Shown: positions 16,449 to 26,481, counted from the stretch's first letter. The stretch is 32,513 nt of DNA from Flavobacterium sp. (GCF_023151265.1 NZ_JAKLJH010000014.1:1-32513); one strand, 5' to 3'. The notes: generated from the sequence alone by a model not told the origin. A program made the numbers and translations.

Positions 16449-17552
16449 TTATTTACTAAATGTTCTCCCTTTCCAAGAATAGTTGCCAAATAACGAATAC
16501 ACGGCCACCGATACATTAAAAAAAGGATACAACAAACTACTCGCTAATACAAACTGCAATTTCGATTCGAAGAAATTAGCGGTTTTGTAAATCAATATAA
16601 AATCGATTAGGAATTTCAAAGCGACAAAAAGCATGAAAATATTTTGGTCTAATACACTTGTCAACCAGAGTAAAAAACTCACTATCCAAACCAAATTCCC
16701 GCCAAAAACCACAAGCGCTAATAACTTACCGTAAAAAGAAGAATATCCCGTACTTTTCGAAGCCCAGCGAACCCGTTGTTGAAATAATTCAGTCCAATTC
16801 TCTACAGGTTTTGTAGCGACAATACTTTCTTTAGCCAACAAAAATCCAACTTTTATTGGAGCCGATAATACTGCTTTCTGCAATAGAAAAACATCGTCTC
16901 CGCTGGCAATCGTTTCATTTCCTTGGAATCCATTTAATTCTTTGAAAAACGCTTTGGAATAGGCAAAATTTGCACCATTACACATAAAAGGTTGATTGAT
17001 TCCAAAACTTCCAATAGTAGCACCTTGTAAACTCAAGAAATCTAAATTCTGAAAAGCCGATAAAAAACCACTTTTAGGAATATAACAAACACCAGAAGCT
17101 AACATTTCAACTTCATTTTCCTGAATATATTGATCGAAAGCTATTAACCAATTTTTCTGAACCAAACAATCGGCATCGGTAGTAATAATCCAATCGTTTT
17201 TGGCAACTTGAATCGCGGTTTCAATCGCATCTTTCTTGGGTGAATTTGATTTACGAATGTTCTTAATTACTTTCAAACTGAACACTGAACACTGAACACT
17301 GAACACTTCTTTAGAGTCATCATCCACTAAAATCACTTCCACTAATTCTTTCGGATAATTCAACAAAGAAATCGAATGCAATAAATTCGGAAGATTTTCT
17401 TTTTCATTTCGGAACGGAACCACAATGGTAAAGGAGGTTTTTGGAGTGAATTCCTTTCTCGAAAAGCGTTTCATTCGATTAAATCCATAAATCAGTTGCC
17501 CAATAAATAGGATGTAAATGAGAAAAACAGTTCCGAGAATTAGTTCTAACAT
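16449..17552 (-). CDS. Family 2 glycosyltransferase
   Basis: FTIVVPFRNEKENLPNLLHSI, VILVDDDS, TTDADCLV, QQRVRWASK; C-terminal TM segments. Confidence 0.92.
   Translation of the reverse strand: MLELILGTVFLIYILFIGQLIYGFNRMKRFSRKEFTPKTSFTIVVPFRNEKENLPNLLHSISLLNYPKELVEVILVDDDSKEVFSVQCSVFSLKVIKNIRKSNSPKKDAIETAIQVAKNDWIITTDADCLVQKNWLIAFDQYIQENEVEMLASGVCYIPKSGFLSAFQNLDFLSLQGATIGSFGINQPFMCNGANFAYSKAFFKELNGFQGNETIASGDDVFLLQKAVLSAPIKVGFLLAKESIVATKPVENWTELFQQRVRWASKSTGYSSFYGKLLALVVFGGNLVWIVSFLLWLTSVLDQNIFMLFVALKFLIDFILIYKTANFFESKLQFVLASSLLYPFFNVSVAVYSLFGNYSWKGRTFSK
17278..17306 (-). repeat. In-frame heptamer tandem array (TGTTCAG x4) inside the glycosyltransferase gene
   Basis: Plus strand CTGAACA CTGAACA CTGAACA CTGAACA; encodes VFSVQCSVFS. 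Confidence 0.9.
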
Positions 17553-17663
17553 AATTAAAAGAATATCAATGTGTTAAATTTTAAAACACATAGAAACATA
17601 GTAAAAGTGTAAAAAAATATTGAGAAGACAAAGAAAACTTCGTTTTTGCACAAAAAAAATGGA

Positions 17664-18593
17664 TTATGCTTTTTTGTCATTCAACTTAAATCGCATTACG
17701 TAATAACTTCCAATTACCACAGGTAAAACTACGTTTAAAAACCACATTAACGTACTAATGAAAATTACAATCCATTCGTTAACACCATATTTTCCGAAGA
17801 AAAACATCGCCACACTTCCTTTTACGGCGAAATCTAAAAATTGAAAACTTGGTAACGAAGAGGCTAAAAAATAAACCGCAGCAATTGAATTAATCAATGT
17901 TAGATAAGGTAAATCGACATCGAAAACCAAAAACAACACATAATATTGATGTGAAAAAACCAAGTAACGACAAACTCCCAATAAAATATTCTTACGGTGA
18001 ATTTTCTTCGGAATTTCGTTGATTTTGTGAAGCAATTTCTGAATGGAATACCCTTTTATGGTGATATTTTTCGAAAGAATTGAAGCGAAAAATAACACGA
18101 TTGCCATTCCAATTATCGCTAACGCCCATTTCCAATACCCAATTAAAATCAATCCAATAGTTCCGAAAATAATGGTCAAAATCATTTGAATTCCGTTGCA
18201 AATCAAATTTAAAAATACCACTTTTTTAGTTTGTTCTTTTTTGAAAAACATGGCTTTTCCGGCATATTCTCCTAAACCATTTGGTGTGAAAATCCCAGCA
18301 GTTAAAGCGCCTAAAACTTGTTTGCTTGCCTCACCAACGGAAATAGGTTTGATGAAATCAACTAAATTCTGCCATTTTAAAATTTCGAAATAGCGATTCG
18401 CAACACTAAACAATAAAATGAATATGATAGTAACTATTGAAGTTTTTTCCAAAACCAAAGTCTGGAATTTACTCCACTCTAACTTTGAATTACTAGCGAT
18501 TTGGTTGTAAATAAAATAAAACGCACCAATTACAATCAAAAGTTTGATGGTAAAAACAAGGAATTGCTTAGCTTTGTGAGGAATTGAAATCAT
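17664..18593 (-). CDS. Lysylphosphatidylglycerol synthase TM-like (UPF0104) membrane protein
   Basis: Multi-TM; GVGEASKQVLGALTAGIFTPNGLGEYAGKAMFFKK-like segment. Confidence 0.8.
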   Translation of the reverse strand: MISIPHKAKQFLVFTIKLLIVIGAFYFIYNQIASNSKLEWSKFQTLVLEKTSIVTIIFILLFSVANRYFEILKWQNLVDFIKPISVGEASKQVLGALTAGIFTPNGLGEYAGKAMFFKKEQTKKVVFLNLICNGIQMILTIIFGTIGLILIGYWKWALAIIGMAIVLFFASILSKNITIKGYSIQKLLHKINEIPKKIHRKNILLGVCRYLVFSHQYYVLFLVFDVDLPYLTLINSIAAVYFLASSLPSFQFLDFAVKGSVAMFFFGKYGVNEWIVIFISTLMWFLNVVLPVVIGSYYVMRFKLNDKKA

Positions 18594-18615
18594 GTTGCAA
18601 AGAAACGAAAACTTT

Positions 18616-18640
18616 GAACTTGAAACTTGAAACTTGAAAC
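18616..18640. repeat. GAAACTT heptamer array upstream of ruvC
   Basis: GAACTTGAAACTTGAAACTTGAAAC; shares GAAACTTGAAAC with the repeat at 2844-2896. Confidence 0.8.
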
Positions 18641-18647
18641 AAAATAA

Positions 18648-19202
18648 TTGGCAAACGAACGCATCATATTAGGAATTGACCCAGGAACGACGATTATGGG
18701 TTTTGGATTGATTAAAGTAGTCAACAAGAAAATGGAATTTCTGCAGTTGAACGAACTTATTTTATCCAAATACGACAATCATTATCAGAAATTAAAAGTC
18801 ATTTTTGAACGAACTATCGAATTAATCGATACACACAATCCAGATGAAATTGCCATCGAAGCCCCTTTCTTTGGAAAAAACGTGCAGTCGATGCTGAAAT
18901 TAGGAAGAGCACAAGGTGTTGCCATGGCAGCCGGACTTTCTAGAGATATTCCTATCACAGAATACGAGCCTAAAAAAATTAAAATGGCGATTACAGGAAA
19001 CGGAAATGCCAGCAAAGAGCAAGTTGCCAAAATGCTCCAACAATTATTAGGTTTAAAAGAATTACCAAAAAACCTCGATTCAACCGATGGTTTGGCAGCA
19101 GCGGTTTGTCATTTTTTCAATTCGGGAAGAGTGGAAGTTGGGAAAAGTTATTCGGGTTGGGATGCTTTTGTAAAACAGAATGAAGATAGAGTAAAAAAAT
19201 AG
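18648..19202 (+). CDS. ruvC: Holliday junction endodeoxyribonuclease RuvC
   Basis: ILGIDPGTTIMGFGLI, IEAPFFGKNVQSMLKLGRAQGVAM, STDGLAAAVCH; TTG start. Confidence 0.96.
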   Translation: MANERIILGIDPGTTIMGFGLIKVVNKKMEFLQLNELILSKYDNHYQKLKVIFERTIELIDTHNPDEIAIEAPFFGKNVQSMLKLGRAQGVAMAAGLSRDIPITEYEPKKIKMAITGNGNASKEQVAKMLQQLLGLKELPKNLDSTDGLAAAVCHFFNSGRVEVGKSYSGWDAFVKQNEDRVKK

Positions 19203-19258
19203 TTTTCAGTCGCAGTTTTCAGTCTCAGCACTGCAAACTGCGACTGCGACTGAACACT
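19201..19258. repeat. Inverted repeat of the same family as 1388-1450
   Basis: 19207-19223 pairs with 19230-19246 at 16/17; 19201-19223 is the exact reverse complement of 1428-1450. Confidence 0.85.
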
Positions 19259-19264
19259 AATAAA

Positions 19265-20395
19265 ATGTCAGGAATCTACATCCATATCCCTTTTTGCAAG
19301 CAAGCTTGTCACTATTGCGATTTTCATTTTTCTACTAATTTAAAGAAGAAAGATGAGATGGTTTTGGCATTGGCTAAAGAAATTCAATTGCGTAAAAACG
19401 AGTTTCAAGATGAGATTGTAGAAACCATTTATTTTGGTGGCGGAACGCCTTCGATATTATCGATTGAAGATTTAAGATTTTTGATTGATGAAGTATATCG
19501 AAATTATAAAGTAGTCGAAAATCCAGAAATTACAGTTGAAGCCAATCCTGATGATTTAACAGAGAATCGAATAATTGAACTCTCAAAAAACAAAGTCAAC
19601 CGTTTATCTATCGGAATTCAATCCTTTTTTGAAGACGATTTGAAGATGATGAATCGTGCTCACAATGCTGAAGAAGCTAAAAAATGTTTGGAAACGGCAA
19701 CACAATATTTTGATAATATTTCCATCGATTTGATTTACGGAGTTCCAAACATGAGTAATGAAAAATGGTTGCAAAACATCGAAACGGCTTTGTCTTTTGG
19801 TGTGCCGCATATTTCGAGTTATGCTTTAACGGTCGAACCTAAAACCGCTTTGCATTCGTTCATTCAAAAAGGAATTATTCCACAACCTGATGATGAAGTA
19901 GCACAAGAACATTTTCAAATTTTGGTTGACAAACTTTCGGAAAACGGATTCATTCACTACGAGTTATCGAATTTTGGAAAAGAGAACTATTTCTCCAAAA
20001 ACAATTCCAGTTATTGGTTAGGTAAAAAATACATCGGAATTGGTCCTTCAGCGCATAGTTATGATGGAAAAAATCGAGGTTGGAATGTTTCAAATAATTC
20101 GCTTTATATAAAATCCATTCAAGAAAATAAACTACCAATTGAAATTGAAACGTTAACCAAAACCGACCGCTACAACGAATATATTATGACAGGTTTACGA
20201 ACGATTTGGGGCGTTTCATTAGAGCGAATCGAACAAGAATTTGGGAAAACCTATTTGGATTATTTGAACCAACAAGCTTCAAAATTTATAGAAGATCATT
20301 TTTTGTTTGTGGATGATAACATTTTACGAACCACTAAAAAAGGAAAGTTTTTGAGTGATGGAATTGCAAGTGATTTGTTTCTGCTGAATTTATAA
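19265..20395 (+). CDS. hemW: Radical SAM coproporphyrinogen III oxidase-like protein HemW
   Basis: GIYIHIPFCKQACHYCDFHFST, IYFGGGTPSIL, RLSIGIQSF. Confidence 0.95.
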   Translation: MSGIYIHIPFCKQACHYCDFHFSTNLKKKDEMVLALAKEIQLRKNEFQDEIVETIYFGGGTPSILSIEDLRFLIDEVYRNYKVVENPEITVEANPDDLTENRIIELSKNKVNRLSIGIQSFFEDDLKMMNRAHNAEEAKKCLETATQYFDNISIDLIYGVPNMSNEKWLQNIETALSFGVPHISSYALTVEPKTALHSFIQKGIIPQPDDEVAQEHFQILVDKLSENGFIHYELSNFGKENYFSKNNSSYWLGKKYIGIGPSAHSYDGKNRGWNVSNNSLYIKSIQENKLPIEIETLTKTDRYNEYIMTGLRTIWGVSLERIEQEFGKTYLDYLNQQASKFIEDHFLFVDDNILRTTKKGKFLSDGIASDLFLLNL

Positions 20396-20397
20396 TT

Positions 20398-20778
20398 CTA
20401 TTTCGATTGAAATAATTGTTCTGCCAAATTCAAAACACCCATTAGCAGTGCGCTTCCAAATTCATCTGTACCACTTGGATTGAACGAGTCAATTTTGGAA
20501 TTAAACACCATGTTTTCTGGAATAAAAACAGAATTTTTGAATTCGTAATGACCTTTGTAAACTGAAAAATTATCATTCATCATCGTAGTTCTATTAAAAA
20601 TAGAAAAATCGTTTTTAGTATAGAAGTTTAGTTGATTAAACGTAAAAAAATGTTTGTTTGTATTCAAATTCATATCGATTTTAATAGGTTGTAAAATCGG
20701 TTGAATGGTGTCTGTTTTCATTTGGGCAAATAAACAAACATTAGACAAAAGCAATAAGATGATAAAATATTTCTTCAT
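20398..20778 (-). CDS. Hypothetical secreted protein
   Basis: Signal peptide MKKYFIILLLLSNVCLFAQ; no domain recognised. Confidence 0.65.
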   Translation of the reverse strand: MKKYFIILLLLSNVCLFAQMKTDTIQPILQPIKIDMNLNTNKHFFTFNQLNFYTKNDFSIFNRTTMMNDNFSVYKGHYEFKNSVFIPENMVFNSKIDSFNPSGTDEFGSALLMGVLNLAEQLFQSK

Positions 20779-20830
20779 TTTGATTATCTTTAAAATCTGA
20801 ATATCATTGTAAATTTAATCAATAGTTGCT

Positions 20831-21598
20831 TTGAAAACAACAATCACTAAGAATAATTTAACACTACAAATCGACTTATCAAAACCTCTTGATATTTCTA
20901 TTCCATTGACCAACGACGAACAAAATCCAATTGCTTGGTATCAAAATTTACCCGAAATTGAACCTGTAACAATGGGCGATTGGATTGGGAAAGTTTCGGA
21001 AGGAAAATCATCTACGAATTTCAATAATATCTTCTTCAATCCGCACGCACATGGCACGCATACCGAGTGTTTAGGACATATTACACGCGATTTTTATTCA
21101 ATAAATCAATGTTTAAAGCAGTTTTTCTTTACTGCGGAATTGATTTCGGTCGAATCAAAAAGGGTTGGAGAAGATTTAATTATTACGAAAGAACAAATTG
21201 AACTTGCTTTGGGAGAAAATTCACCAGAAGCTATCATCATTAGAACATTGCCAAATTCAGAAAGCAAAAAGCATTTGAATTATTCCAATACAAATCCGCC
21301 TTATTTGGAAGAAGCTGCGGCAATTTTCATTAGAGAAAAAGGGATTCAGCATTTGTTAATCGATTTACCAAGTGTTGATAAAGAACACGACGAAGGAAAA
21401 TTATTAGCTCATAAAGCATTTTGGAATGTAAAAGACGTAAACCAAGTCAATAAAGATGCTCGTTTTAATTGTACAATTACCGAAATGATTTACGTTAATG
21501 AAGATGTAAAAGACGGAAGTTATCTATTGAATTTACAATTCGCTTCGTTTGAAAATGATGCTAGTCCAAGTAAACCAGTTCTGTACAAAATGTTTTAA
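20831..21598 (+). CDS. Cyclase family protein (kynurenine formamidase-like)
   Basis: NPHAHGTHTECLGH metal motif; TTG start. Confidence 0.88.
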   Translation: MKTTITKNNLTLQIDLSKPLDISIPLTNDEQNPIAWYQNLPEIEPVTMGDWIGKVSEGKSSTNFNNIFFNPHAHGTHTECLGHITRDFYSINQCLKQFFFTAELISVESKRVGEDLIITKEQIELALGENSPEAIIIRTLPNSESKKHLNYSNTNPPYLEEAAAIFIREKGIQHLLIDLPSVDKEHDEGKLLAHKAFWNVKDVNQVNKDARFNCTITEMIYVNEDVKDGSYLLNLQFASFENDASPSKPVLYKMF

Positions 21599-21602
21599 AA
21601 AT

Positions 21603-21953
21603 ATGATAGTTGCTATTATTCCTAAATTGCCTTTCATTGATAAACAACAAACAATAGATTTTTATCAAAAAATAGGATTTCACTTAGATGCTGATTATGG
21701 CGAGTATCTTATTTTAAATTTTGAGCAAACTGAACTTCATTTTTTTTCATATGAGGATTTGGAACCTAAAAAATCAGATTTTATGATTTATTTGAGAGTG
21801 AATGCAGAGATAGAATTATTTTACAATACGATAATAGAAAAAGGGATTGCTATACATCCAAATGGAACATTAGATAAAAAACCTTGGAATCAAATAGAGT
21901 TTTCAATTATTGATCCTAATGGAACACTTTTAACTTTTGGTCAATTCATTTAA
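21603..21953 (+). CDS. VOC/glyoxalase family protein (bleomycin resistance protein-like)
   Basis: PKLPFIDKQQTIDFYQKIGF ... FSIIDPNGTLLTFGQ; ATG at 21603 preferred to the ORF-track start 21549. Confidence 0.85.
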   Translation: MIVAIIPKLPFIDKQQTIDFYQKIGFHLDADYGEYLILNFEQTELHFFSYEDLEPKKSDFMIYLRVNAEIELFYNTIIEKGIAIHPNGTLDKKPWNQIEFSIIDPNGTLLTFGQFI

Positions 21954-21965
21954 AAAAAACATAAA

Positions 21966-22337
21966 ATGAATATCCAACAACTATACGAATTCTGCCAGTC
22001 TAAAAAAGGCGTCACCGAACATTTTCCTTTTGATGAAGATACTTTGGTGTTTAAAGTAGGCGGAAAAATGTTTTGCCTAACTTCATTATCCGAATGGGAA
22101 AAAGGAACACCATCGTTAAATTTAAAATGTGATCCAGAACGCGCTTTAGAACTTCGAGCGGAATATGAAGCCATTGAACCTGGCTATCACATGAGTAAAG
22201 TACATTGGAATACGGTTCGTTTTCATGGTGATGTTTCCGATAAAATGATGAGCGAATTGATTAATCATTCCTACGAACTTGTTTTCAAAAGTTTAACGAA
22301 AAAAGTCCAACAAGAAATCCAAGAATTAGAAAATTAG
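21966..22337 (+). CDS. MmcQ/YjbR family DNA-binding protein
   Basis: CQSKKGVTEHFPFDEDTLVFKVGGKMFCL; GYHMSKVHWNTV. Confidence 0.92.
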   Translation: MNIQQLYEFCQSKKGVTEHFPFDEDTLVFKVGGKMFCLTSLSEWEKGTPSLNLKCDPERALELRAEYEAIEPGYHMSKVHWNTVRFHGDVSDKMMSELINHSYELVFKSLTKKVQQEIQELEN

Positions 22338-22382
22338 GCATTACTTTTGTGCTATTAAAAAAGAAAATTTAAAGTAACTATC

Positions 22383-23090
22383 ATGATAGATAACTTAAAA
22401 AAAATACTAAACGAAGATCAAGATCCAAAAGCTATTGAGAAAATCACGGCTAAATTGGAGAATCTTTTAATGTCTAACGAAGAAGTAGGCTATATTGCGG
22501 TTCAGAAAAAACCAGCGGTAACTATTTTTCCAGATAGCATTGTGGTAACGAACAAACGTATCATTTTATGTAAGCCAAAAAACTTAGGATTATCAATGGA
22601 ATTCATTGATTACGATTGGGATGATATCGCAGGTTCGTTTGTAAAAGAAGGAATTTTAGGTGCTGATTTTACCTTTACAACCAATTCTGATTTAACACAT
22701 ACGGTTGATTATTTACCAAAGAATCAAGCCCGAAAATTATATACTTACGCTAAAGAGCAATTGGATTTGTTGAAAAATCCTAAAGTAACCGCTCCAATTG
22801 TAGAAGAAGTTAAAACAGAAGCTCCAATTGAAACTCCTGTGCAAGAAGCCGAAGTTGAGGAAATTCCAACAGAAGAAGTAACACTTTATGCTGAAATCAT
22901 GCCAACGCCAAACGATGTAATTCGTGATACAGAAGTAGAAGCGCCTATTTCAGAAGAAAAAGGCTTGGCGCATTTAACGCAAGACGAATTGTTTGCCAAA
23001 CTTCAGAATTATAAAAAATTATTAGACAACGGCTTAATTCTTCAAGGAGAATACGACCGATTAAAGTCGGAAATTTTAAAATATTTGTAA
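22383..23090 (+). CDS. PH-domain and SHOCT-domain protein
   Basis: PDSIVVTNKRIILCKP bacterial PH pattern; C-terminal LQNYKKLLDNGLILQGEYDRLKSEIL SHOCT pattern. Confidence 0.85.
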   Translation: MIDNLKKILNEDQDPKAIEKITAKLENLLMSNEEVGYIAVQKKPAVTIFPDSIVVTNKRIILCKPKNLGLSMEFIDYDWDDIAGSFVKEGILGADFTFTTNSDLTHTVDYLPKNQARKLYTYAKEQLDLLKNPKVTAPIVEEVKTEAPIETPVQEAEVEEIPTEEVTLYAEIMPTPNDVIRDTEVEAPISEEKGLAHLTQDELFAKLQNYKKLLDNGLILQGEYDRLKSEILKYL

Positions 23091-23099
23091 TATAAAATT

Positions 23100-23132
23100 A
23101 AAACCCAACACTTCAAAATGTTGGGTTTTTCT
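23100..23132. terminator. Bidirectional terminator
   Basis: AAAACCCAACA-CTTCAAAA-TGTTGGGTTTTTC between convergent genes. Confidence 0.85.
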
Positions 23133-23143
23133 TTGTTGTAACT

Positions 23144-24244
23144 TTACATCGATTTCTTCTGTTTCTCCACAAAACCATCGGCTTGAAGTTTTAGTAATTC
23201 CGTTGCACTTTTCTTTTTGTAGTTATACAATTCTTTATCTTCTTTGATGTCGGCATAGACTTTATCGTAGATTTCTGCATCGGTTTTCTTTTGTAATTCG
23301 CTTTGGTAACGATTTTGAGCTAGCATGTTTTTTATGCCCATTTCGTTATCTTCTTGTTTAAAATCGTATTCGCTTTTTGGTGATAATAATTTGGCAATAA
23401 TTGGCGAAGTTTCAATCGCTAAAAACAATAACATAATAAAAAACGAAGGCAAGAATGGTAATTTATTCAACGCATTAATTCTAGCCATTAAACCGTCGAA
23501 ACCTTCAATAATGGGTTGGGTTTCGGTGACTTTTTTATCTAAATCGGCTTGTAAGGTTTTAGCTTTCGCTTCTAAATCAGTAATCTTTGCTTGGTTTGCA
23601 GCTTTTAATGTCGCTAAATCTTGCAAAGCAGCATTGTGTTTCTCACGTTTCTCTTTATAAACTGGACCTTTGCCTAACTTTTTAGTTCCGGCAGTTCCTT
23701 CGGCTTCGGTAATGTAAACCGAATATAAATCGTTTACTTCTTTCTCTTTTTTAAGAATATCCGATTTTAAACTATCAATTTGGGTTTTGTTTTTATCTAA
23801 ATCCGATTGAAAATAATTGGCTACTTGTTTTTTGTTGGCCAACATCATTTCGTTCTTTTCTTTTAGTAAAACCGTATTGATTTCTTTTTCGAAGATTTTA
23901 ATTTCCAAAGGTTTTGAAATTACGATAGCAATAATAATCGCTAAAGCAATACGCGGAGTAGCTTGAATGAATTCGTCTAAAAAGCTGTCTCTTTTTTTAA
24001 TGGTTGAAACAATAAATCGGTCTAAATTAAAAATAAGCAAACCCCAAACTAGTCCGAAAGCTATAGCAATAAAAGCATTGTCGAAAACAGTAAAAAGCGC
24101 ATAAGCACTCGCAATAAAAGCCATTACGGCGGTGAAGAAAACGGTAGCTCCAATTCCGGCATATTTGTTTTGCTCGCCATTAGAACAGCCGTTAATTATG
24201 TCGGAATCTACGCCCGAGCATAACATAAAAAATCGTTTTAACAT
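23144..24244 (-). CDS. DUF4407 domain-containing membrane protein
   Basis: LIFNLDRFIVSTIKKRDSF, long coiled-coil loop, late TM segment AIETSPIIAKLLSP. Confidence 0.88.
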   Translation of the reverse strand: MLKRFFMLCSGVDSDIINGCSNGEQNKYAGIGATVFFTAVMAFIASAYALFTVFDNAFIAIAFGLVWGLLIFNLDRFIVSTIKKRDSFLDEFIQATPRIALAIIIAIVISKPLEIKIFEKEINTVLLKEKNEMMLANKKQVANYFQSDLDKNKTQIDSLKSDILKKEKEVNDLYSVYITEAEGTAGTKKLGKGPVYKEKREKHNAALQDLATLKAANQAKITDLEAKAKTLQADLDKKVTETQPIIEGFDGLMARINALNKLPFLPSFFIMLLFLAIETSPIIAKLLSPKSEYDFKQEDNEMGIKNMLAQNRYQSELQKKTDAEIYDKVYADIKEDKELYNYKKKSATELLKLQADGFVEKQKKSM

Positions 24245-24335
24245 GATGATTGATTTTGATTGATGATGATTAGTACAAATTTAACGCCAAATGTTTCAAG
24301 TTGTTGCTAATTTGTTGAAAAATAGTTGGTAAATG

Positions 24336-24365
24336 AAAAAACCCTCACATTGCTGCAAGGGTTTA
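24336..24365 (-). terminator. Terminator of ahcY
   Basis: Minus strand AAACCCT ... AGGGTTTTTTC. Confidence 0.7.
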
Positions 24366-24374
24366 AAATATTTT

Positions 24375-24402
24375 GAGATGCCGAAACGAGTTCAGCATGA
24401 CA
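24375..24402. repeat. Dispersed repeat copy (minus sense TGTCATGCTGAACTCGTTTCGGCATCTC)
   Basis: Related to 16349-16370 (GAGATGC ... TTCAGCATGACA). Confidence 0.7.
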
Positions 24403-24403
24403 A

Positions 24404-25720
24404 TTAGTATCTGTAATATTCAGGTTTAAATGGACCTTGAACTTCAACTCCAATGTAAGCTGCTTGCTCTGAGTTTAAAGTTTCTAATTCAACACCTAAT
24501 TTAGCTAAGTGAAGCGCTGCCACTTTTTCATCTAAATGTTTAGGTAACATATACACTTCGTTTTTGTAAGCTGCACTGTTTGTCCATAATTCAATTTGAG
24601 CTAACGTTTGGTTAGTAAATGAATTACTCATTACAAAACTTGGGTGACCTGTAGCACAACCTAAGTTTACTAAACGTCCTTCAGCCAAAATGATGATATC
24701 GTTTCCGTTGATTGTATATTTGTCAACTTGTGGTTTGATTTCGATTTTAGAAGCACCATGGTTTTTGTTTAACCAAGCCATATCGATTTCGTTATCGAAG
24801 TGTCCAATGTTACAAACGATAGTTTTATCTTTCATAGCTTCAAAGTGACGACCAATAACGATATCTTTATTTCCAGTTGTAGTAATTACGATATCAGCAT
24901 TACCAACAACAGTATCTAATTTTTTCACTTCAAAACCGTCCATAGCGGCTTGTAAAGCACAAATTGGATCAATTTCAGTAACAGTTACAATAGATCCAGC
25001 ACCACGGAAAGAAGCCGCAGTTCCTTTTCCAACGTCACCGTATCCACAAACAACAACTCTTTTACCCGCTAACATAACATCAGTTGCACGACGAATAGCA
25101 TCAACAGCTGATTCTTTACATCCGTATTTGTTATCAAATTTAGATTTTGTAACTGAATCATTTACGTTAATTGCCGGCATGAATAAAGTTCCGTTTTTCA
25201 TTCTTTCATACAAACGGTGAACTCCAGTAGTAGTTTCTTCTGATAAGCCTTTAATTCCAGGAATTAATTCAGGGTAACGGTCAAAAACCATATTAGTTAA
25301 ATCACCACCATCATCTAAAATCATGTTCAATGGTTTTCTATCTTCACCAAAGAATAAAGTTTGCTCAATACACCAATCGAAATCTTCTTCATTTAAACCT
25401 TTCCAAGCATAAACCTGAATTCCAGCAGCAGCAATAGCAGCAGCAGCTTGATCTTGAGTTGAGAAAATGTTACAAGATGACCAAGTAACTTCTGCACCTA
25501 AAGCAATTAAAGTTTCAATTAAAACAGCAGTTTGAATTGTCATGTGAAGACATCCCGCAATTCTAGCTCCTTTTAAAGGTTGAGATGCTCCGTATTCAGC
25601 TCTTAAAGCCATTAAACCTGGCATTTCAGCTTCAGCTAATTCAATTTCTTTTCTTCCCCAAGCTGCAAGCGAAATATCTTTCACTTTATAAGCTACATAA
25701 GGTAATGTTTGTGTACTCAT
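24404..25720 (-). CDS. ahcY: Adenosylhomocysteinase
   Basis: [50 protein letters not shown]-terminus. Confidence 0.98.
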   Translation of the reverse strand: MSTQTLPYVAYKVKDISLAAWGRKEIELAEAEMPGLMALRAEYGASQPLKGARIAGCLHMTIQTAVLIETLIALGAEVTWSSCNIFSTQDQAAAAIAAAGIQVYAWKGLNEEDFDWCIEQTLFFGEDRKPLNMILDDGGDLTNMVFDRYPELIPGIKGLSEETTTGVHRLYERMKNGTLFMPAINVNDSVTKSKFDNKYGCKESAVDAIRRATDVMLAGKRVVVCGYGDVGKGTAASFRGAGSIVTVTEIDPICALQAAMDGFEVKKLDTVVGNADIVITTTGNKDIVIGRHFEAMKDKTIVCNIGHFDNEIDMAWLNKNHGASKIEIKPQVDKYTINGNDIIILAEGRLVNLGCATGHPSFVMSNSFTNQTLAQIELWTNSAAYKNEVYMLPKHLDEKVAALHLAKLGVELETLNSEQAAYIGVEVQGPFKPEYYRY

Positions 25721-25756
25721 CTATTATGTATATTTGTATATTCTAAAATTAGAGCG

Positions 25757-25789
25757 CAAAATTACAAAATAACTTTTTATTTTTTCAAA
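25757..25789 (-). promoter_or_regulatory. Bacteroidetes-type promoter of ahcY
   Basis: Minus strand TTTG (25786-25789) - 21 nt - TAATTTTG (25757-25764). Confidence 0.65.
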
Positions 25790-25850
25790 GATTTCTATTA
25801 ATTTGTGAATTGTTTAGTTTTCTAATGATTTGAAAAACAACAAAATATAA

Positions 25851-26480
25851 ATGCCGCTATATAAAATTATACATATAAACGAAACCACAACTGCGTACTT
25901 TTGGCATATTACTGAAGACGTAACTTCATTATTTAGAGCGGTTTCGTTAAAAGATACTTCGCTTTTTCGTTTAGAAGGAATGAAATCGGAAGAACACCAG
26001 AGAGGATTTTTAGCGGTTCGAATGTTATTACAACATTTAGGTTACACCGATTATGATTTAACATATGATGAAGCAGGTAAGCCACATCTAAGTGATCGTA
26101 AACATATTTCTATATCACATTCGCACGAATTTTCATGTATTTGCATTAGTAATGAATTGATGGGAATCGATTTGGAAAAACTCAAAGACAAAACACTTCG
26201 AATTGCTCCGAGATTTATGGAAATAAAGCATTTAGAAAATCTTTCTGTATTGGAACAAATGGAGAAAGCAACGGTGGTTTGGGGAATTAAAGAATCGATT
26301 TTTAAAATCAAAAACGAAAAAGGAATCAGTTTTCCAGAACATATTTTTGAAGATGAATTTTGTTTTTCTGATGAAAAATGTGCTGCTGAATTGCATTTTA
26401 ATAACACAATAGAAAAGTTTAAAATTCATTTTTATAAAGTAGAAGATTATATCTTTGTGTGTGCCTTTCCAAATAAATAA
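25851..26480 (+). CDS. 4'-phosphopantetheinyl transferase superfamily protein
   Basis: ISISHSHEFSCICIS, MGIDLEKL, VVWGIKESIFKI. Confidence 0.88.
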   Translation: MPLYKIIHINETTTAYFWHITEDVTSLFRAVSLKDTSLFRLEGMKSEEHQRGFLAVRMLLQHLGYTDYDLTYDEAGKPHLSDRKHISISHSHEFSCICISNELMGIDLEKLKDKTLRIAPRFMEIKHLENLSVLEQMEKATVVWGIKESIFKIKNEKGISFPEHIFEDEFCFSDEKCAAELHFNNTIEKFKIHFYKVEDYIFVCAFPNK

Positions 26481-26481
26481 A

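Noticed and set aside
25721-25850. SAH or SAM riboswitch upstream of ahcY
   Set aside because: Only an ordinary TTTG/TAnnTTTG promoter is visible; the leader is short and AT-rich without a recognisable aptamer.
25851-26480. Natural-product (NRPS/PKS) cluster suggested by a PPTase
   Set aside because: No carrier proteins or synthases nearby; neighbours are housekeeping genes.
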